Positions 61,214-64,000 of a stretch of DNA of 64,000 nucleotides are shown here, piece by piece. The translations under genes and the position numbers were made by a program. Location: assembly GCF_019336435.1 (NCBI RefSeq), contig NZ_JAHWXQ010000001.1, positions 620,001 to 684,000 on the forward strand, written 5' to 3'. Position 1 is the first letter of the stretch. Each line of letters opens with the position of its first letter. The DNA is from Pontibacter populi. Lineage in GTDB: Bacteria; Bacteroidota; Bacteroidia; Cytophagales; Hymenobacteraceae. The notes beneath the pieces were generated by a model. The model saw only the letters and a list, made by a program, of their open reading frames with translations. It was not told where the DNA came from and did not search any database.

Positions 61214-62071
61214 ATGAAAAACCAACTATACTTGTGGATAATGCTGGCTTGGGCGCTTGTTGGTTCTGCTCATGCCCAAACAACAGAAGATTCTGTTACC
61301 CGCAAAGCATCCTGGAACTTCGCTATAGAAGCTGCCAACAATTCGTCTTTTTTCGGACGTAATACAGCTACCCAATACCCGTATGCAGCTGCTACCTTAA
61401 CCTATGCGCACGCCTCTGGTTTCTGGGTATCGGCAACAAGCTACCAGCTTTTTAATACCAAAGATTATATTGACGAGACCGACCTGTCGGTGGGCTATAG
61501 TTTTGCCATCAGTAAGCGCATGACCGGTAACCTGAGCTATTCCCGCTTTTTCTTCAGCGAGAACGCGCCTATGGTAAAATCAGTCACCGAAAATGCTGCT
61601 TCGCTTAATACTACCCTCGACTGGAAATACCTGTATAGTTCGCTTACCACCAGCTACTTTTTTGGGGAGAGCAATGACCTGATCGTGCAGTTTGAGAACT
61701 CGCGCTACATTGGCCTGAACCCGATCTGGAATGGCCGCAACCCGGTTGGGCTGGATCCTAAGATCGGCGTTACCGGCGGTACGCAGGAGTTTTCGGAAAC
61801 CTATACTGTAGAGCGCAAAAAAGAACTCGGCGACTGGTTTGAAGATGTGCTCACACCGGGCAAAGGCAATAACCCCAAAACCACTACTACCACCACAACC
61901 AAGCATAAATTCCAGGTGCTGAGCTATGATCTTTATGTGCCATTGGTGATAATGTTGGGTAACTTTGAGCTGGAGCCGACTTACCGTTATTCTATCCCGG
62001 TTAATAAACTGGAAGGTGACGAGTCTGAGGCAAAATCCTTCGTCTCTGTTAAAGCGAGCTATACATTCTAA
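61214..62071 (+). CDS. Predicted outer-membrane beta-barrel protein
   Basis: A 285-residue protein with signal peptide MKNQLYLWIMLAWALVGSAHAQ. The mature part is alternating strands with aromatic girdle residues (WVSATSYQLF, DLSVGYSFAISKRM, SYSRFFFSENA, WKYLYSSLTTSYFF), ending VSVKASYTF with a terminal Phe. A loop near 210-230 carries six Thr (KTTTTTTTKHK). Function unknown. It lies 16 bp before the response regulator, so it may be expressed with the two-component pair. Confidence 0.8.
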   Translation: MKNQLYLWIMLAWALVGSAHAQTTEDSVTRKASWNFAIEAANNSSFFGRNTATQYPYAAATLTYAHASGFWVSATSYQLFNTKDYIDETDLSVGYSFAISKRMTGNLSYSRFFFSENAPMVKSVTENAASLNTTLDWKYLYSSLTTSYFFGESNDLIVQFENSRYIGLNPIWNGRNPVGLDPKIGVTGGTQEFSETYTVERKKELGDWFEDVLTPGKGNNPKTTTTTTTKHKFQVLSYDLYVPLVIMLGNFELEPTYRYSIPVNKLEGDESEAKSFVSVKASYTF

Positions 62072-62087
62072 TCTATACCTATAAACT

Positions 62088-62762
62088 ATGCACGTACTGG
62101 TTGTAGAAGATGAAGCCGGACTGGCTGCCGAGCTGATGCATTTCCTGAAGCAGGAACACTACAAATGCGACTGGGCCTGCAACGGCGAAGATGCTTCGGA
62201 GCGCATTGCCGTAAACCGTTACGATTTTATTTTGCTGGACCTGGGCTTGCCGGATTACGACGGACTGGACCTGCTACAGGAAGCCCGCGAAACTGACTAC
62301 GAACCGGCCGTAATTATACTTACTGCCCGTGGCGAACTGGAAGACCGTGTAAAAGGACTTGGCCTAGGCGCAGATGATTACCTGGCAAAACCATTCTCGT
62401 TACTCGAGCTACAGGCTCGTATGCAGGCTGTGTCGCGCCGTAAGTTCAATGTAAAGTCGTCGGTGCATGCGTTTCATGGGTTTGAGCTGGATAGTACGGC
62501 TCGCACCGTAAGTTATAACGGCCAGAACATTTCGCTTACCAAAAAGGAGTTTGACCTGCTGCATTACATGTTGTTGCACAAAAACCGCATCATGACGCGC
62601 CTGCAGCTGACCGAGCACATCTGGGGAAACATCCTGGAAGATGATTATGACTCCAACTACATCGACGTACACATTAAAAACCTACGCAAAAAGCTCTCTG
62701 CCCACGCCCCTGCCGACTGGATCGAAACCGTTCGTGGTGTTGGCTACAGGCTAACTCTATAG
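62088..62762 (+). CDS. OmpR-family response regulator
   Basis: Receiver domain 1-115 with the acid pair VVEDEAG, phospho-acceptor Asp in FILLDLGLPDYDG near 50, Thr in ILTARGE and Lys in LAKPFSLLE. A winged-helix DNA-binding domain follows (about 130-224), with TKKEFDLLHYMLLHK and VRGVGYRL. Length 224 aa is normal. It starts 16 bp after the barrel gene and is followed directly by the kinase. The regulon is not evident. Confidence 0.96.
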   Translation: MHVLVVEDEAGLAAELMHFLKQEHYKCDWACNGEDASERIAVNRYDFILLDLGLPDYDGLDLLQEARETDYEPAVIILTARGELEDRVKGLGLGADDYLAKPFSLLELQARMQAVSRRKFNVKSSVHAFHGFELDSTARTVSYNGQNISLTKKEFDLLHYMLLHKNRIMTRLQLTEHIWGNILEDDYDSNYIDVHIKNLRKKLSAHAPADWIETVRGVGYRLTL

Positions 62763-62763
62763 T

Positions 62764-64000
62764 ATGCGGCTGCAATCCAAACTCACCCTTTTCAGTGCTG
62801 TTTCCAAAATAGTGGTGGTACTGCTGTTAATAGCAGTGCTCCCACCACTTATCCACCGTGTGGCGCTCGTAAATACCGATAAGCGCCTGAACGAGAAAAA
62901 AGACAGCGTACTGGAGATCATCAGCAACCAGGGCATTGGCAATTTTGTGGCCGAAGGCAGCGAAGGAGCTTATGGTAGCTACAACCTGCTGAAAGAAGAG
63001 TTTATTTCGATAGAGCAGATACCCGAACCTATAGTTGTAGATACGGTTGAGAACTCGCTGCGCAAAGTTGAGAATGAGATTGTAGAGTACCGCGTGCTTA
63101 GCCTGACCTTTGAGGTAGATGGTAGCTATTACCTCCTTGAAATTGGCCGGAGTATAGATACGATACAGGAAAGTATCGAAACCATGCAGCAATATGCGCT
63201 GTACTTTCTGGCTGCCGTTATCCTGATCACAGTTTTTATTGACCTGGCCTTTAACAAGATTCTGCTGCAGCCGCTTATAGTGATAGTCCGGCGCCTGAAA
63301 AAGATAGGCCACCCCAGCACGTTTACGCCCAAAACTATAAACACCACCACCTCCGATTTCCTGTACCTCAACAACGCCATTAACGATATGATGGGCCAGG
63401 TGCAGGACGCCTTTCAGAAAGAGAAAGAGTTTATCGGAAACGTATCGCACGAGCTGCTTACACCGATCTCTATTCTCCAGAACAGGATGGAGAACCTGCT
63501 TACCGACCCCGAAATGCCGGAACACCTGCTGGTAAAACTGGTCGATAACCAGAAAACGCTTCACCGCTTAAAGAATATTATCCAGGCCCTGTTGCTGATA
63601 TCCCGCATCGAGAACGAGCAATACCTGAAGAACGAAGAAGTAAGCTTAGCTGCCCTGGTAAATGAAGTGAAAGATGAAATTGCCGACCGCGCCGAAGCAA
63701 AGGAAGTCACCCTGAAAATAGACCTGGAAGACGATTGGACCTTACAACAGGCTAATTACTCGCTGCTGTTCACGATGCTGTTCAACGTGGTAAGCAATGC
63801 CATAAAATACAACAAACCCAACGGAAGCATAACGATAAGCGGCGCACCAAAAGGCAAAAGCTACGAACTATGCATAACCGACACGGGCGTTGGAATACCG
63901 CAGGAACATTTGCCACACATTTTCAACCGCTTCAAACGCCTGCAGGGCCCCGACAACGAAAGCCACGGCCTGGGCTTACCGATCGTGCAAACAGTTGCGC
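62764..64000 (+). CDS. Sensor histidine kinase, 3' end cut off by window
   Basis: The ATG at 62764 follows the regulator TAG by one base. The frame stays open to the window end (about 412 residues). An N-terminal membrane helix (KIVVVLLLIAVLPPLI), a periplasmic domain of about 115 residues and a second helix (ALYFLAAVILITVFIDLAF) precede a HAMP-like linker. The H box is FIGNVSHELLTPISIL; the N box FNVVSNAIKYNKPNG; G1 DTGVGIP; and G2 ESHGLGLPIV near the cut. It pairs with the upstream response regulator; signal unknown. Confidence 0.95.
   Translation, partial: MRLQSKLTLFSAVSKIVVVLLLIAVLPPLIHRVALVNTDKRLNEKKDSVLEIISNQGIGNFVAEGSEGAYGSYNLLKEEFISIEQIPEPIVVDTVENSLRKVENEIVEYRVLSLTFEVDGSYYLLEIGRSIDTIQESIETMQQYALYFLAAVILITVFIDLAFNKILLQPLIVIVRRLKKIGHPSTFTPKTINTTTSDFLYLNNAINDMMGQVQDAFQKEKEFIGNVSHELLTPISILQNRMENLLTDPEMPEHLLVKLVDNQKTLHRLKNIIQALLLISRIENEQYLKNEEVSLAALVNEVKDEIADRAEAKEVTLKIDLEDDWTLQQANYSLLFTMLFNVVSNAIKYNKPNGSITISGAPKGKSYELCITDTGVGIPQEHLPHIFNRFKRLQGPDNESHGLGLPIVQTVA

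Overview
This window looks like chromosomal DNA of a Bacteroidota bacterium of the order Cytophagales, most likely a Pontibacter/Hymenobacter relative; the genus is inference. The signs are a gldH gliding lipoprotein gene next to a PSP1 gene, two proteins with type IX secretion (T9SS) C-terminal sorting domains, a GWxTD protein, a DUF2723 protein, a bacilliredoxin, a Rho factor with a long disordered insert, and several TAnnTTTG-type -7 promoter elements. Nearly everything is ordinary chromosomal gene content. I saw no tRNA, rRNA, CRISPR array, prophage, transposase or integrase.

Layout. 1-8 kb: truncated membrane protein, rho, serS, a GT9 glycosyltransferase pair-operon, and a PolX/PHP protein. 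8-13.6 kb: small lipoprotein and membrane proteins, EVE protein, pyrR-pyrB, small hydrolase. 13.7-19 kb: OmpA/TSP3 outer-membrane protein, Xaa-Pro aminopeptidase, second GT9, barrel-like lipoprotein. 19-28 kb: bacilliredoxin, purD, recQ, kdsD and a GDP-mannose pyrophosphorylase. 28-36 kb: rlmB, GWxTD lipoprotein, DUF2723 protein, two T9SS cargo proteins. 36-44 kb: birA, then rsfS-ftsH-LUD-lpxH and a propeller-like protein, GNAT and a flippase. 44-50 kb: PSP1-gldH, an EEP phosphatase/nuclease, a cold-shock protein and a 667-residue Gly/Ser/Tyr/Gln-repeat protein. 50-64 kb: NmrA-like reductase, MORN-like protein, a 1314-residue DUF4011/SF1 helicase with a possible C-terminal nuclease fold, prolyl-oligopeptidase-like lipoprotein, NUDIX, an Ala/Lys-rich repeat protein, a barrel protein, and a two-component pair cut off by the window end.

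Shared themes. Many genes serve the envelope: two GT9 enzymes, kdsD, manC, lpxH and the flippase for LPS and polysaccharide; OmpA, barrels and lipoproteins; T9SS cargo; gldH. Three cytosolic proteins carry very long low-complexity segments (Rho, PSP1, the GSYQ protein), and a fourth, exported one is an Ala/Lys-rich repeat protein.

The most unusual signal is not a gene. The palindrome AACTATAGTT, or its seven-base halves, recurs about every 400 bp in coding and noncoding DNA, in the manner of the cyanobacterial HIP1 octamer. The intergenic DNA is also a mosaic of dispersed repeats: three copies of a 440-650 bp modular repeat, two copies of a four-hairpin GGAC-N6-GTCC element, a MITE-like 24-bp inverted repeat, and shorter CAACAATCAAC and AATCCTG families.
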